DNA of 64,000 nt, taken from Physella acuta. Lineage: Eukaryota > Mollusca > Gastropoda > Physidae. Under the pieces are notes generated by a model. The model did no database searches, had not been told where the DNA came from, and was given only the letters and a program-made list of their open reading frames with translations. The stretch lies in assembly GCF_028476545.1 (NCBI RefSeq), contig NW_026731903.1:152501-216500 (forward strand). Direction: 5' to 3'. The position numbers and the translations under genes were made by a program. Shown piece by piece: positions 12,448-24,349 of the stretch (position 1 is the stretch's first letter; every line of letters starts with the position of its first letter).

Positions 12448-12708
12448 GCGGTCCGACCCCATACATGGAGTGTTCATTAAATTGTAACAGTTTTATGGCA
12501 AATTGGATGCCCTTTCGGAATATACAACTTTGGCGGCTGTAAAATTATTTTTTCATGGAAAAAAATCATTTTAAAATTTTAAATTGAACATTTTTAGCAT
12601 TTAATTATATTATACAGCTGGTAAAGTTATACCATCTTACAGAGCTACCATTCTTCTTTCTAAATCAGTGGTTTCTAATTGCGTATGTGTTATGGGGTCG
12701 GACCGCCG
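12448..12708. mobile_element. Small element with perfect 16-bp inverted ends
   Basis: GCGGTCCGACCCCATA at 12448-12463 is repeated in reverse complement at 12693-12708, enclosing 229 bp of AT-rich non-coding DNA. It looks like a MITE. I could not define a target-site duplication. It abuts the candidate FBXL6 first exon. Confidence 0.5.
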
Positions 12709-13839
12709 CGCGATGCCGCAACGCGACCAAAAAATTTTAAAACCGGCTTAAATTTTTCGGCTCATTTAGAATACCTAGACTAAGAGTCTAAGACTCACTA
12801 CTCACTAAGATTCTAAGATGTCCGATGAGGCCTGAGCTAGAGAAAGTAAAAAAAAAAATTAGCCTCTTCCCTGCCCCATTCCCCCTTTTTCTGAGCTAAC
12901 ATTAATTTGATAATTGTAGACTACAATTAGATCTACTGTCATTTAGAATCAGATTTTAGATTTCTAGAATCTAGATTCTCTAGATCTAGACTCTAGACTC
13001 TAGAATAAAATTTTGTATTTGCCTGGCCTGGCTAGTAACAAAATCTAGATGGGTGCCAGAACAAAATTTTCAAAGAAAGAACAAGTTTTAATTAATTGGC
13101 AAAATTAGTTCTAATAAGAATCACTTACTTCTAATTCTAATATATCTATGTTTATATTTTTTAGTAGTAATCCTTGACCGAATCACAAGTTTAATAAATC
13201 TGCATTAAATGGTGTTCTTAACAGTTGCTTAAAGGGAATAATCAAAGCTATACAAAAAGTATTTTACTTACCAAGCATTCAAAATTAAAAACGTGAAATG
13301 GAAGTCAACTGTCAACGATGGACTGTCAATGATGTCAAGGTCTGCAAAATCACTTTATTCGCTAATTAAACATAATAAGCCATGTTGAAGTAGAAAATAT
13401 AGATCTGGGTAAAGTTTAACCCGATTTTTCTCTGTAACTACTAAAACTATAACTTTCTTGCTAGGAATTTTAAATAAATCATCGGGACACCAGATATTTT
13501 TCTAATAAATATAATCCTGAATAATCTGTTACATCGCCTTTTATAAAATTGCCTGTATCAAATGCGTAAGAAACAGGCTAAGAATCTGAATGTATGCAAA
13601 GTTTCTAGTGTAATGTACTTTGAGAAACAATAGTACCACCTTTTTCATTTTCTATTTTACTTTTCTTTGTAAGAAATCAGTTAATGAAGTACCTGAATTT
13701 GTCCATCCAAGGACAAACTACAATTTAAGGTAGCAGTTGATTGATTTTGAATTTTTTTTCTCCCTAGATGGGTTGTTGTCCCCAGCAATCGAGCATATCA
13801 CCCATATCACAGACATTTTCCCACTTTCATCCTTTTTTT

Positions 13840-13874
<35 letters not shown>

Positions 13875-15440
13875 AGAAGAAGACGTGTTTGTTTTTTCCA
13901 TATTTTCACTTTATTGTAGTAGTTTCAAGTCCACTGTAAAATTTGTACCTATCTTTAATATTATCTGAATGATAACTAAAAACGTGAGCTTGCTTCTGTT
14001 GATTCAGCAAGGTAAAACCTTGATATCTTTGAAAATCCGCCCCCCCCCCCCTGACATGAACTAACATGTCTGTTATCTTCACCATCATCTTTTCCTTTTT
14101 GTGCCCAACAGAAGCCGCCACTTTCGTGGGTCTCCGGCAATTTTCCTGGCAGTCCCCCATGACAGTCCTGCCTTCCCCGTATCCCAGCTTTCATCTGCAT
14201 TAGTCATACTTTGAGGAGTTGTTTTTGAAGTTTTATTGTTTCCTTTTTTGTTTCTGTAGAGGCCTTTTTTCCGAATAAAGATTGCTGGCCTTATATTCAA
14301 CCCCCAACCTGGAGGACCAGGGTGCTAGCTTTCGTCTGCCAACGCCCCCCCCCCTACCCACGCCGATCTTCCCAGCTTGGTCGCACCTGCCAGTTTACAC
14401 TCCCGCTGATGTCTGTTATGGGCCGCTGATGTTATTAGAGTAGAGAGAGGTTTGATGGGCTTTTGTTTAATTGTGTGAGGTTTATATAGTTTGCTTGAGA
14501 AATTTCCAATGCAATTTCATATGATGCTCTCTTGCTTAAAACTTCCTGTTCCATTAAGTCTATGACGTTTGCTACTAGTGTAATGCCAGCGAAATAAATC
14601 CAAATCCGTTTCAGTGTTTTCTGAATGCTTCATCTCTAAGTGACGTATGTACAAGTTTTGAAGGAATCATTTATTCAATTATTGCAAGTCAAATCAGTGA
14701 AGCCAAATTAACTTTTAGTTTACTGTATAATTTGGCGACCCCTAGGAAAACCTTTCGCGACTCCACTAATGTTCGCGATTCACGGTTTTAGAAACCCGTT
14801 TGAAAAATTCTGTAATAGATTATTAGCCATCAAACACGTTAACTGCCGCTCCAATCCCACTGTTTTTCTTGTATTCATATGGAGAAGTATATGATGAATA
14901 CTTTTCTTTAACTTTTTATAAATCACATAGCCTACTTAATACACTTGATGTGGTTTATAAAACTAGTTTGTGCCTTTAAAAAATTATAAATCTATTTATA
15001 AATAAGATGTTAGTAACAAATTTTAAGGTGATGTTTTGTATAGTAATATTTAACAATCATTACATGTTTTGAAAGAAATATTTTATTTGGTATTTCTACA
15101 TAAATACCGTATCATAGGCCTCTTTAAGTTAGGCATTTATTCCTTATTTTTACTGTAGGAATATTATTTTTATTATATTCCTCTAGCGTTGCTGCTACAG
15201 TGCTAGTCCTACACACCAGTGATGAGTTTTTATCAAAGCGTTACCTATCGTATATTTTTAGACGTGTAACCTTGTTTTCTAAAACTGCGTTATTTAATTT
15301 TAAAATGTAAGCAACGCCGGAGCTATATTTATTGGATCTTAGTAATTGGGATGCGAGTTTATCCACAGTACCCCAGGGCGTGCTATACGAAAGTCTTGAG
15401 AGTATGTATATCACCCTCCGGAATAGTGATATAGAATATT
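12709..15440. other. Intergenic, low-complexity DNA
   Basis: No gene recognised. Contents: AGATCT/TCTAGA clusters (12950-13010), a T/A homopolymer block ending in AAGAAG repeats (13837-13885), and a C run at 14041. A donor-like minus-strand GTAAGT near 13272 could end another untranslated exon, but nothing supports it further. Confidence 0.4.
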
Positions 15441-15449
15441 CCTCAGCGA

Positions 15450-15770
15450 CCACGCAGGTATCAGGTCACACGACTTCTGGAGCGGCAGCAGATGCGCCTG
15501 CTGAAGTTTAACCATTGTATCAAGTAGTTCCCCTGGCTATATCAACGGACCCCAGGTGCTAAGATAGCCGCAGGGAAAACTTGGATGCCAAACCGCCTCC
15601 AACTGCCTAGGCGTCGCCCCTCTGAATGTTATTTTTTGTAGAAAGCTTCCAAGGAGTATTTTCAATAACTTCCTAAAGTTTCATGGTGATCAGAATGGTG
15701 TAGTAATAGTATACATAGCAGGCAGACAGACATACTTTTATAATATATACTTACATTCTAACAAACAAGC
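15450..15770 (+). repeat. Dispersed repeat ending in CAGACAGACATAC
   Basis: The segment with TATCAAGTAGT, CTAAGATAGCCGCAGGGAAA, GGAGTATTTTCAATAACTTC and GGCAGACAGACATAC is matched at about 17790-18050 in the same order. Two diverged copies of one dispersed repeat; class unknown. Confidence 0.5.
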
Positions 15771-16259
15771 AAAAAAAAAGGACGAATGTTTTGGGAAAAT
15801 AACATGTTTTAATTTAATTCATCTACAGTACATGTACCATCATTACCATAACTGTGGAGATAAAAGTAATTTGTTACATACAAAAACATAACATAGATTA
15901 GAAATCTTAATACAAGAGCTCATTCAGAATTATATTTGAAGAATAGCATACAAATACAATCGAATTTTTATATAAGAAATTTCGTACTTAAATTGTGAAA
16001 GTTTTTAAGTTAAACCTATATTAGTATTAGACTTACTTTTGGCAAAAACATGGCAAAATGATACTCCATGTACTTTACCACACGGTACACCCTGTGAAAA
16101 ATGTGTATATATAATGAAAGTGACCTCTAATAAATATTAAAATATATAACATTTTTTTTTAAATTATAACTATATGAAGTTTGATAAAAAGGAAAACAAA
16201 ATACAGCGGGAGTGAACTTATATTCTTATACAAGATTAAAACAATAAGTGGGATGGCAC

Positions 16260-16360
16260 TTCAGTGCAATCGGGCTATAGAAGAAATGGTTTTTTAATTA
16301 TTTTTACTTTCTCGTATATACGAAGTATAGAGAAAGTATTGTAATCGTGCAAAAAAAAAG
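16260..16360. repeat. Short palindromic repeat around TTCTCGTATATACGAA
   Basis: The core TTCTCGTATATACGAA is self-complementary and is followed by AGAGAAAGTATTGTAATCG. I believe similar strings are dispersed in many invertebrate genomes; family not assigned. Confidence 0.35.
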
Positions 16361-16433
16361 TATGAGTGAAGTGATGAGAAATGTATGAGAGGTACGTGGG
16401 ACTGAGTACTGAGTGTGTACACCTATTATGCAG

Positions 16434-16553
16434 TTTTTTTCCAGGCATCTCCGAGAGAAAGTCTACACACCCACCCTGAACGAAATGGAATTTATATAGG
16501 AAATATATACTTTTGACAGTGTCCGCCCCCCCCCCCCCCCCCCCGGAAATTGT
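16434..16553 (-). mobile_element. G-run-rich MITE, reverse and truncated
   Basis: In reverse order it holds CCAGGCATCTC, GAACGAAATGGAATTTATAT, AAATATATACTTTTGACAGT and a run of about 18 C, as in the 46962-47158 copy. One terminal repeat is lost. Confidence 0.65.
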
Positions 16554-17006
16554 TGTCCTACGAGGCTGGTCACAAAGGTTACAGTGAGTACAGCCGTCGC
16601 AGAGAGGGATTGAACGGAGAGAACAGTGTCAGCATAAGTGAGACACGGAGTGCTACAGTGTATGGATTTGTAACATTGGAGTTATGTTGGTTTGAATGTC
16701 ATTCTTGGAACAGTGATTATTCATCAAGAAATAAAAGTGTTGGAATCTCGGATCTGCAGTTGGAGTAAGTTAGTGTATGATTCTTTTTATGAACTGTATA
16801 AGCCAGTGCCAAATGAAGTGTCCCCAGCCTGGCGGCTCAATTCCTAGGCGTGGACGAAAACATACAAGACAAGTAGTGACACACCTCTGTCGCATTTGGG
16901 CGAAGGGGTTGAACGCAACCCAACAAAGAACGTCACACGTCATTTACATTTAGCATTATTGGCAGGATAGAAACACAACACAACAAGGAATAATCATCAA
17001 TTCGGT

Positions 17007-17008
<2 letters not shown>

Positions 17009-17064
<56 letters not shown>
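17009..17064. repeat. (TA)n microsatellite
   Basis: About 28 TA dinucleotides without interruption. Confidence 0.95.
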
Positions 17065-17068
<4 letters not shown>

Positions 17069-17789
17069 ATTTAAAAATATATATAATATTGTTTATACCC
17101 GGCGCCCGTGCGGTAGTGTAACCGATGGCTCACGAGATCGCCCCTGACACATGAGCGGTCGCCGAAGGTTGTCTGCCTCACTATACTATTACGGAAAATG
17201 ACTAGCGTACATTCAAGACTTTTTATACACCAAGCCCTAATGCTTCTGGGCGGTAACGTAGACAAACACGAGCCATAACAACTAAGATCCATGAAATATA
17301 ATGCCGGGATTGTTAAATTTAAAGAACTAAGTTTGAGAAAACAAGGTCACGCGCATAATAACAAAAGTAGGCCTAGACGACTGGTAAACGTGCTGGACGG
17401 GTGCGCTAGTATATTCACATATTTTGACAGTTAAATCAAGTAGTAATACATTGTGCTCAGATTGCCGCTGGAAAACTCGGGGCGCCCATCCGCCATTGCC
17501 GCCGGGGCACCAGATGTCGACCATGGTTCAGTTAAGTCAACGATTATAGTAACCCACCGTGTTCCTATTGGTTTGTGAAATTTAAAATGAATGTAGGCAC
17601 CATAGTGCTCCCTGTAGGAGGCCAGGGCGCTCATGGATACACGACAGCTGGGGCAACGGCGGACACGCCTGGTTCGAATTAGACACCAATTATAGAAAAA
17701 TTAGAAAGCCCACCGTATCCATAGAGTATGGCGCTATTTTAAACGAACGTAGGCTTCATGGCGCTCAAGGAGAAGCCTTGTTATTTTTT

Positions 17790-18050
17790 TTACCGTTGCA
17801 TCAAGTAGTAACCTGACCCCGTGTGCAGAACGTCCAATCTACAGATCAGTGGTAAGATAGCCGGTGGGGAACTCTGGCCACCAAACCGGACCCTGCTGCC
17901 GGGGCGAGGCCCTTTCAAAAAAAATATTTTCTCGCATAACCTTCCCAAGAGTATTCTTAATAACTTCCCAAATTTTAAAAGCGATCGTATGAAGGGTGCA
18001 GTAATGAATAAAAGGCTAACAGGCAAACACACACTTATAGACGTACAGTT
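17790..18050 (+). repeat. Second copy of the 15450-15770 dispersed repeat
   Basis: Shares TGCATCAAGTAGTAACC, GTAAGATAGCCGGTGGGGAA, AGAGTATTCTTAATAACTTC and a terminal AACAGGCAAACACACACTTA with the copy at 15450-15770. It runs straight into a GTAT/TA microsatellite. Confidence 0.55.
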
Positions 18051-18055
18051 ACATG

Positions 18056-18209
<154 letters not shown>

Positions 18210-18785
18210 GTAGGTAGGTAAACAAGCCTAGACCTGTACTTTTATAACATTTTAACTTAGACTTACACTGTAGAGCAGTACATTACGACTCCAGTTGCCG
18301 TTAACAACACTATTTTATTTTCTCTCAGCTGAAAGTGAAAGGAATACTGTATTATTACCATAATAAAAATATGGTGGGACATTGATCCAAAACAGCCAAA
18401 GTCTATTAAAAAAAATTTAAAAAATTGTATGTTGTACCTGTGGTGTGTATCTGTGCATGGCTTTTTCTACAGTAAGCATACACATTCTTAACAGAACCAT
18501 GTACACACAAATGAAAACGAAAAGTTTGGCTTCTGAAATTAAAATGTTTGGTTCTATAAGTTATAAGTCATAAATAATGATTTATTTATTAACACCAAAA
18601 TCAAGAGGGATTTAAAAACAATCACAAACTACAAATTGATTTCATGAGCGACCAATGCTTTTCTTAAATTAAATAAATCAAGTAAGTTTAATTTTCTTAT
18701 TTTCAATGCATTTTAAAAGCTTATAATTATAAAAGTTTTTATGCTTGTTTTATTTTTCATGTTTTTTTTTAGTAATGATCTAAAT

Positions 18786-20335
18786 CAGGGGTCTCCAAAC
18801 TTTTCAACCCGGGGGCCGCATTAACAATAAAATATCAATTCGTGGGCCAGAGTTTCTACCAGGAATTTCTTTGAGTTGGCGAAGCTACCCTCCCCCCACC
18901 CCCAACGAAGTATAATTTATATAGAGCTATAAACACATTTCTGAAAGAAACACTGTCGGGGACCGACAACACACTCGAGGTCCAAGTTTGCTCTCAAATT
19001 GTTGTTCAAGTATTTCATTCTTGAAAATGTTGTTCCGAAATTTGAAAGGTACTTTGATGCAAAAGTTTTAATATTAGGAAAGTCTTCCTTGGGCAAAACG
19101 TATTTTAAAAAACTTATAAAAACCCACACGTCCTTCTTTTAACTTGACTCTAAGGAGGTCATTTGCTTGCAATTCAATGACCTCCAGCTGCATTTCATTT
19201 GGGAAACTGGCCACATTTCCTTCAAATGGATTTTGAAACAGTCTCACTTCTTCTGCCTTTGAATCCAAGTCAGAAAACCGCTACTGAAACTGCAGCTGGA
19301 GGTCCTTGATGATCTCGCAAGCAAATGACTCAGCTGTTGCTTTAGCCATGAAGCCATTGTACTGCTGAAAGTGCATCAAGTTTTTTGCCTGTACTTGTTT
19401 CATGACGTTTGAATCTGAATGCCTTTAGGTGGGTGTATAGAACAGAAACTAGATTTTACTCTCCTTGTAGTTTTAGGTTAAGAAAATTTAAATGACTTGT
19501 TATGACTGCAGCAAAAGTAAATTTCCATACCCACTCTTCATCAGACATTAATGGCTGTGGCTTGCCTTAACTTTCCAGTAAGTCACCTATTTCCTTGCTT
19601 AACTTAAATTCTCTGCTCAGAACTTTACCACAGTTTAGCCATCTTACTGCTGTATAGGGTAAATCTTGAGATTCTGTGTCTGTATCTTTCAACATGTCTC
19701 TGAACTATGTGACCTTATTAAATTTACCATCTTCACAAAAAGATTCCGTACACTGCTAGTGTCCATATATTTAGTAAACAAAGCTTGCTGGTGAATAATA
19801 CAGTGCAGGAACACTGGTTGTATAATGTTTTTTTTTCTCATTCGTTTGTCCAACTAACAAAGCCTTTCTTTATGACACTCATGTACTTTCCTCCTTCAAC
19901 ATTCAGCTAACTGAGGTTAGTCCAGTCCAAGTTATAATCAGCAATTTTTTTTTTATCTCATTGAATATATCCTCTCCAGTAACCATGCCATACATGCTAT
20001 GTAGGGAAGCCAGCTCTTGTGTTATGTTCATGTCTTCATCCACATCTGTAATGAACACAAGCAATTGAGATTCATCCATAGCAATTGAAAAATGGCAAAA
20101 CTTGCTTGCATTTTTCTCTATTAGAGTCACAATGTTTTCACTAATGTCTGCAACACGGCGGGCAATGGTATTTGCACCCAAAGCTACATTTTCCAATTGT
20201 TTTGAATTTTCTTGGCAAAGTTCCTCAGCCACCTCCAACAAAAATCTTTTCCGTGGACAAAAAGATCTCCTCGGGCCGGATAAGAGGACCTCACGGGCCG
20301 CATCCGACCCGCGGGCCGTAGTTTGGAGACCCCTG
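18786..20335 (-). mobile_element. Decayed hAT DNA transposon (GTF2IRD2/ZBED-like transposase)
   Basis: Inverted ends start CAGGGGTCTCCAAACT on both sides (18786 inward; reverse complement ends 20335). The flanks share CTAAAT, a degraded target-site duplication. The minus strand shows transposase pieces. Near 20250-19930: LLEVAEELCQENSKQLENV, NTIARRVADISENI, FSIAMDES (catalytic-domain start), LVFITDVDEDMNITQELASL and GEDIFNEIKKKL. Further on, at 19430-19070: FSDLDSKAEEVRLFQNPFEG and QLEVIELQANDLLRVKLKEG, typical of the C-terminal half. These belong to the hAT group that gave vertebrates GTF2IRD2, FAM200 and ZBED5. The N-terminal BED finger and much of the middle are missing and the frame is broken several times, so it cannot be active. 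Confidence 0.88.
18849..18955 (-). mobile_element. MITE copy nested in the hAT element
   Basis: Between AGAGTTTCTACCAGGAAT and TTTCTGAAAGAAACACT lies the diverged body of the GTTTCTTCCAG family (CCCCACCCCCAACGAAGTAT, AATTTATATAG). It probably inserted in the hAT element after that arrived. Confidence 0.6.
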
Positions 20336-20659
20336 ACTAAATGAATTGACATCTCATGCGACTAAAATATTTGCTGTAAAACACGATCAGTAGTCTCTAA
20401 AAGAAAAGTATCTGCCCCTTTTTTAGCACGTGATCAGCTGCATTAGAAGTAGATCTAGGTCAACTCTAATTTACCACATCCCCACACACAAAAAAAAACA
20501 CAGACATTGTGAACTAAATAAAAAGATTATAAATATTTTAAAAATTAATTAATTATGTTTGGTGTTTCCAAGGCACTTTCTATCTGCGGTATATTATTTC
20601 AATACGTAGAGTACAAGCACCAGAGTTGGGCAGATTCACTGTGTCAATAGATCTAGATC

Positions 20660-20757
20660 TAGAATCAAGTCTACTGACTTGAAGTTTTTTTTAACCCGGA
20701 TTCGAACTTGAGTCGGGTTAGAAGTCTAACTTTCTACCGCTTGGCCACTCCGTCCTA
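20660..20757 (-). repeat. SINE head, reverse orientation
   Basis: On the minus strand: GGACGGAGTGGCCAAGCGGT, an anticodon-arm-like segment, and box B-like GTTCGAATCCGGG. Only the tRNA-like part and a few body bases (AGTAGACTTGATTC side) remain. Confidence 0.65.
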
Positions 20758-20758
20758 C

Positions 20759-21238
20759 CAGTAGCGTAGCGAGGGGGGGGAGGGACATATGTCCCCGGGC
20801 GCCGACCTTAGGGGGCGCCAAAATGGGTTGGAAAAATAAATTGAAAGGTTTAGGGGGGCCCAGAGGCGTAGCGACCCTTCTCGGCGCCCGGGGACAAACT
20901 TTTCGATTTGCACCCCCCCCCCCTCAAACTTTCGATTTGAACCCCCCCCCTCCTTGAGATTTCCATTTACACCCCCCCCCCCTCTCAAACTTTCGATATG
21001 CACCCCCCTCAACCTTTCAATTTATTTTTCCAGCCCATTTTAGCGCCCCCTAAGGTCGGCGCCCGGGGACATATGTCCCCCCCCCCCCGCCGCCGTCCCC
21101 CCCCCCCCTCGCTACGCTACTGGAGGGGGGTGGAAATCGAAAGTTTGGGGTGGTGTGCAAACCGAAATCTTGAGGGGGGGGGGGGGGTGCAAATCGAGAA
21201 GTTTGTCCCCGGGCGCAGGGAAGGGTCGCTACGCCTCT
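20759..21238. mobile_element. Interleaved G-rich elements with CAG(A/T)(A/G)GCGTAGCG ends
   Basis: CAGTAGCGTAGCGAGG at 20759 pairs with its reverse complement ending at 21121; CAGAGGCGTAGCGACCC at 20871 pairs with that ending near 21237. The two pairs overlap rather than nest. Between them are mirrored modules: GGCGCCCGGGGACA, ACTTTCGATTTGCACCCCC, and AAAATGGGTTGGAAAAATAA against its reverse complement. Related pieces lie at 23225-23415, 46590-46805 and 53031-53582. Confidence 0.65.
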
Positions 21239-21485
21239 GCGTCCTACTTATCAATGATTATTGTATTGACATATCATATTATAGGATCATAATATTATAA
21301 CATTTAATAATATAGATTATAGATTAGAATTAGATTGTGTAATATAAAATATGAGTAAATTAATTATTAATAATTATAATTAATTATTGTAAAAACGTAC
21401 CAAGGCCATTATGCGCCGAACTAACCAAAATGTATTAACTTTATATAAAAATTATAACAAACAATTTTATTTCAGTAATGTTATT

Positions 21486-22178
21486 GGTAAAAATCACGAT
21501 ATAGCGTCGGTTATTATTCCTGTACTGTACAGCAGTAAAATACAGTAAAACCACGGCGTAGTCTGCCGAGCCGTTCCGGAAACCACAGGAAATACTGTAA
21601 ACAGTCATTTATTTGCCGCCATATTATTTTCAATACATAATGTTTAAAATTGTGCATGGGTTGATTTTAGTTGCATTTAAATACTGTTTTGCTAATTAAT
21701 TTGTATTTCTAATTATTTTAAGTGTTAACTATTGCTGCTACTAAACATTGTTCTAATTCTTCTTACTACTTTTAACGTAAATAAATCTAATCTTCTTATT
21801 TATTTTACTAACAGAACTAGATCTAATTCTAGTCTAGATCTCTAAGAAATCTAGATATAGATCTAGTCTAGTTTCTAGATCTAGATTCTAGTTGTTGCAA
21901 ATTTTCTGCAGGTTTTTTTTCTGTTTCTTAAAAAAAAACATTAATTAGATCTACTACACTCGACTTTATTAATAATATTTAGATTTACTAATTGTTGCTA
22001 TTTTTTGTCAATTAAACATTAAATTAAGTTAAAACATTAATTTTATGCACTTGACTCTATTTTTATTTCAACGGTCAAATAAACTATGGTTTACAGTTTA
22101 CACAGTGTAACACAGTAACGAATGTTACCGAAACTCAACATTACCCAATAATTTCCGACGCTATATCGTGATTTTACC
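21486..22178. mobile_element. 693-bp non-autonomous element with 24-bp inverted ends and 8-bp target duplication
   Basis: GGTAAAAATCACGATATAGC (then GTCGG) at 21486-21510 recurs inverted at 22155-22178 with one A fewer. The flanks are ATGTTATT on the left and ATGTTATG on the right, 7 of 8 matching, which suggests an 8-bp target duplication as in the hAT superfamily. The interior is AT-rich with AGATCT clusters and no ORF. The termini do not match a family I know. Confidence 0.7.
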
Positions 22179-23224
22179 ATGTTATGTTTTTTTTTTAATT
22201 TTATAGAATCTACTAGACTAGGTCTAGTACCTAGATTTAGATCTATAAATGTCATTTTTACTAGATCTAGTTCTAACTAAATTTAACTTACCTTTAAGAA
22301 GTACTGCCCTATTAATTTTAAACATGGCGCCGCTAAAATAGATCTTGATCTAGACCAGATTTTTTCACATAGGTTGACTAGAGTAGATCTAGATCTACAT
22401 GTATAATTTCGCTTTGAAAATGTTTCCAAAAATAAATTTCTCAAAATGTTTAAAATAGAATGTAACTATAAAGTAGCTAGTTGCATTGCTATGTTTAACA
22501 GTTTTAAAAACGATAGAACGCGGTTATGATTCCAGTTATAATAAAAATGCCCCTTTTTTTTATAACAGTGGACCGTTACAGTCGCATAAGGTTTTTTTCA
22601 ACTTTTTACTTGTTTTTGTGAATCTTATATAGAGTTTAAAAGGTGAGTTTAAAAAAAAATTAAAATAGTAATACATTGAGACTAACTCTGTTTTTAGTGA
22701 GATTGTCTTTGTTATTTATTAAACTTTCTAACTGGCATATTTATTTGAGGTTTATCAGGCAAACTATGAAAAATGCCTCACAAACTAGGCACTATATTGG
22801 CGGTTGAGACCGCATTTTTCATGTTCCTTCGTTTTGTAGGCATTAGGTCGCCAATTTTAATTTTTAAAACATTTCTCATAGAATTTTAATAATTTCGAAT
22901 TTAAAATGTAAAATTAAACTACTAACAGAGTAGATTCAAAGATAATTTTTTTTTTGTAAATTGAGCTAATATGATGTGACATGTGCTACGTGGGGGGGGG
23001 GGGGGGGGGGGGCTCTGATGTCTTAAACATTATTAACCAAAGGTGGAAATTATTAATTGAACAGTGGTTGATTAAATTCACCAGGTAGATTTTGCAAAAT
23101 CCAAATCTTATTAATATAATATTTACTAGTTTAAAATACAACATTTTAATTTTACGAGTGTGTTTATTCTGTTGTAAAAACCTGAATATGTACACTGATA
23201 GTCTTCATTTATTTCATATCCTAT
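22179..23224. other. AT-rich intergenic DNA upstream of the RING gene
   Basis: No gene recognised. AACATGGCGCCGC near 22321 resembles a YY1-type promoter motif. A run of 21 G occurs at 22992-23012. A promoter of the RING gene could lie here or nearer 24.9 kb. Confidence 0.35.
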
Positions 23225-23412
23225 TCAGCGGCGTAGCGACCCTTCCCGGCGCCCGGGGACAAACTTTCAATTTGGCGCCCCCCTCGGGAGCAAATGTTCA
23301 ATTTGCACCCCCCCCCCACCAAACTTTCGATTTGCACCCCCCCCCCCCCTCAAACTGCAAGAATGCAGCTAAAATGACATTTTAATTTGTTTTTACAACC
23401 CATTTTGGCGCC
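23225..23412 (+). mobile_element. Fragment of the CAGAGGCGTAGCG-type element
   Basis: CGGCGTAGCGACCCTTCCCG then GGCGCCCGGGGACAAACTTT and repeated (T)TTGCACCCCCC modules, as at 20871-21000. It ends near ATTTTGGCGCCCCCTAAG. Confidence 0.65.
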
Positions 23413-23465
23413 CCCTAAGCAGAGTTTCTTCCAGGAATCCCTTCGGGGGGGGGGGGGGCCTTTTT

Positions 23466-23537
23466 TGATGACAAAAAGCGTGGGTCGGGCAGATTTATGA
23501 TTAAAGCGAAAACGTACCCACGTTTTTTGTCATCAAA
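23466..23537. repeat. Short inverted repeat around a CGTGGGT stem
   Basis: TTTGATGACAAAAAGCGTGG and its imperfect reverse complement CCACGTTTTTTGTCATCAAA enclose about 35 bp. Possibly a deletion derivative of the element at 34909-35297, whose inner sequences also carry AAAAAGCGTGACGTCA. Confidence 0.45.
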
Positions 23538-23645
23538 TGTATGAACAGTCATCACAAGAACCTGCACAGCTCGAGGAAGCACAAAATCTACGAGCAGTCA
23601 TTGGTAGATCCCTTAGGGTCGGAAGAAAAATTTATTTTCTACTTT

Positions 23646-23834
23646 TTAGTCCACAAGAAAAACGTGGTTTTTTAAAAAGTTTTTTTTAAGTATTTTATTT
23701 TTATGTCTGCTCCTGGCCCCACCCTGCTTATCAACAATACTTCCAAGGTAGGTGAATCTATCCACTTCTTCTAGGGCTTCTTCTGCCAATGTTATAGGGT
23801 TGCTGTTTAAGTTGCCCTCATCACACACCGTCAC
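23646..23834 (-). mobile_element. RTE-type LINE reverse-transcriptase fragment
   Basis: The minus strand reads LEEVDRFTYLGSIVDKQGGA, the familiar RFTYLGSIVDKQGG block near the C-terminal side of the reverse transcriptase in RTE-like LINEs. The match ends abruptly on both sides, so it is a dead fragment of about 120 bp within the open frame. Confidence 0.75.
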
Positions 23835-23892
23835 AAAATTACGGACCCCCCTCCCCCCTACGAGTGTGACGTCATTTATGGACGACCCCTCA
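23826..23892 (-). mobile_element. Single end of the GGGGTCATCCATAAATGACG element
   Basis: GTCACAAAATTACGGACC, CCTACGAGTGTGACGTCATT and ATGGACGACCCCT match, reversed, the first 75 bp of the element at 34909-35297. The other end is missing; the RTE fragment adjoins it. Confidence 0.65.
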
Positions 23893-24147
23893 TCAGAGGA
23901 AAGAGCAGATTTTCGTTTATTTTTTAAGCGTAAAAGTTATAGGCCTATAGATCTAGAATCTATATCTGATATCTGGTTTTTCTTTTTTTTTTGCCAATTC
24001 TTATTAAAGACTTTTCTCATATATCATATATCTATGATGAATGTGTAAATAAGGTATTACTTTTAAAACTAGTTCAAAAGCAATATATTTTTAAATATTT
24101 TATTTTATTTAAATATATCGATACATTGGATGATTGTGTGTATTCTT

Positions 24148-24342
24148 AGGGTTGACAGATACCTTTTCTGAAAATACTGGACACCTTTCCATCCTTCCCT
24201 TTTCGGGTATGCCGCAAAGCAGAAGAAGGGGGTAACAGAGTATTATTCATATACTTGTCCAGTATTTATATTTATTTTATCCTGGACAGTCTGCTCAAAT
24301 ACTGGACTGTCCAGTTCAAAACTGGACACCTGGCAACCCTAT
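24148..24342. mobile_element. MITE with AGGGTTG(C/A)CAG ends
   Basis: AGGGTTGACAGATACC on the left and CTGGCAACCCT on the right are inverted matches. Inside, ACTGGACACC and ACTGGACTGTCCAGTTC recur in both orientations, so the strand folds back. Superfamily not determined. Confidence 0.6.
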
Positions 24343-24349
24343 GTATACT

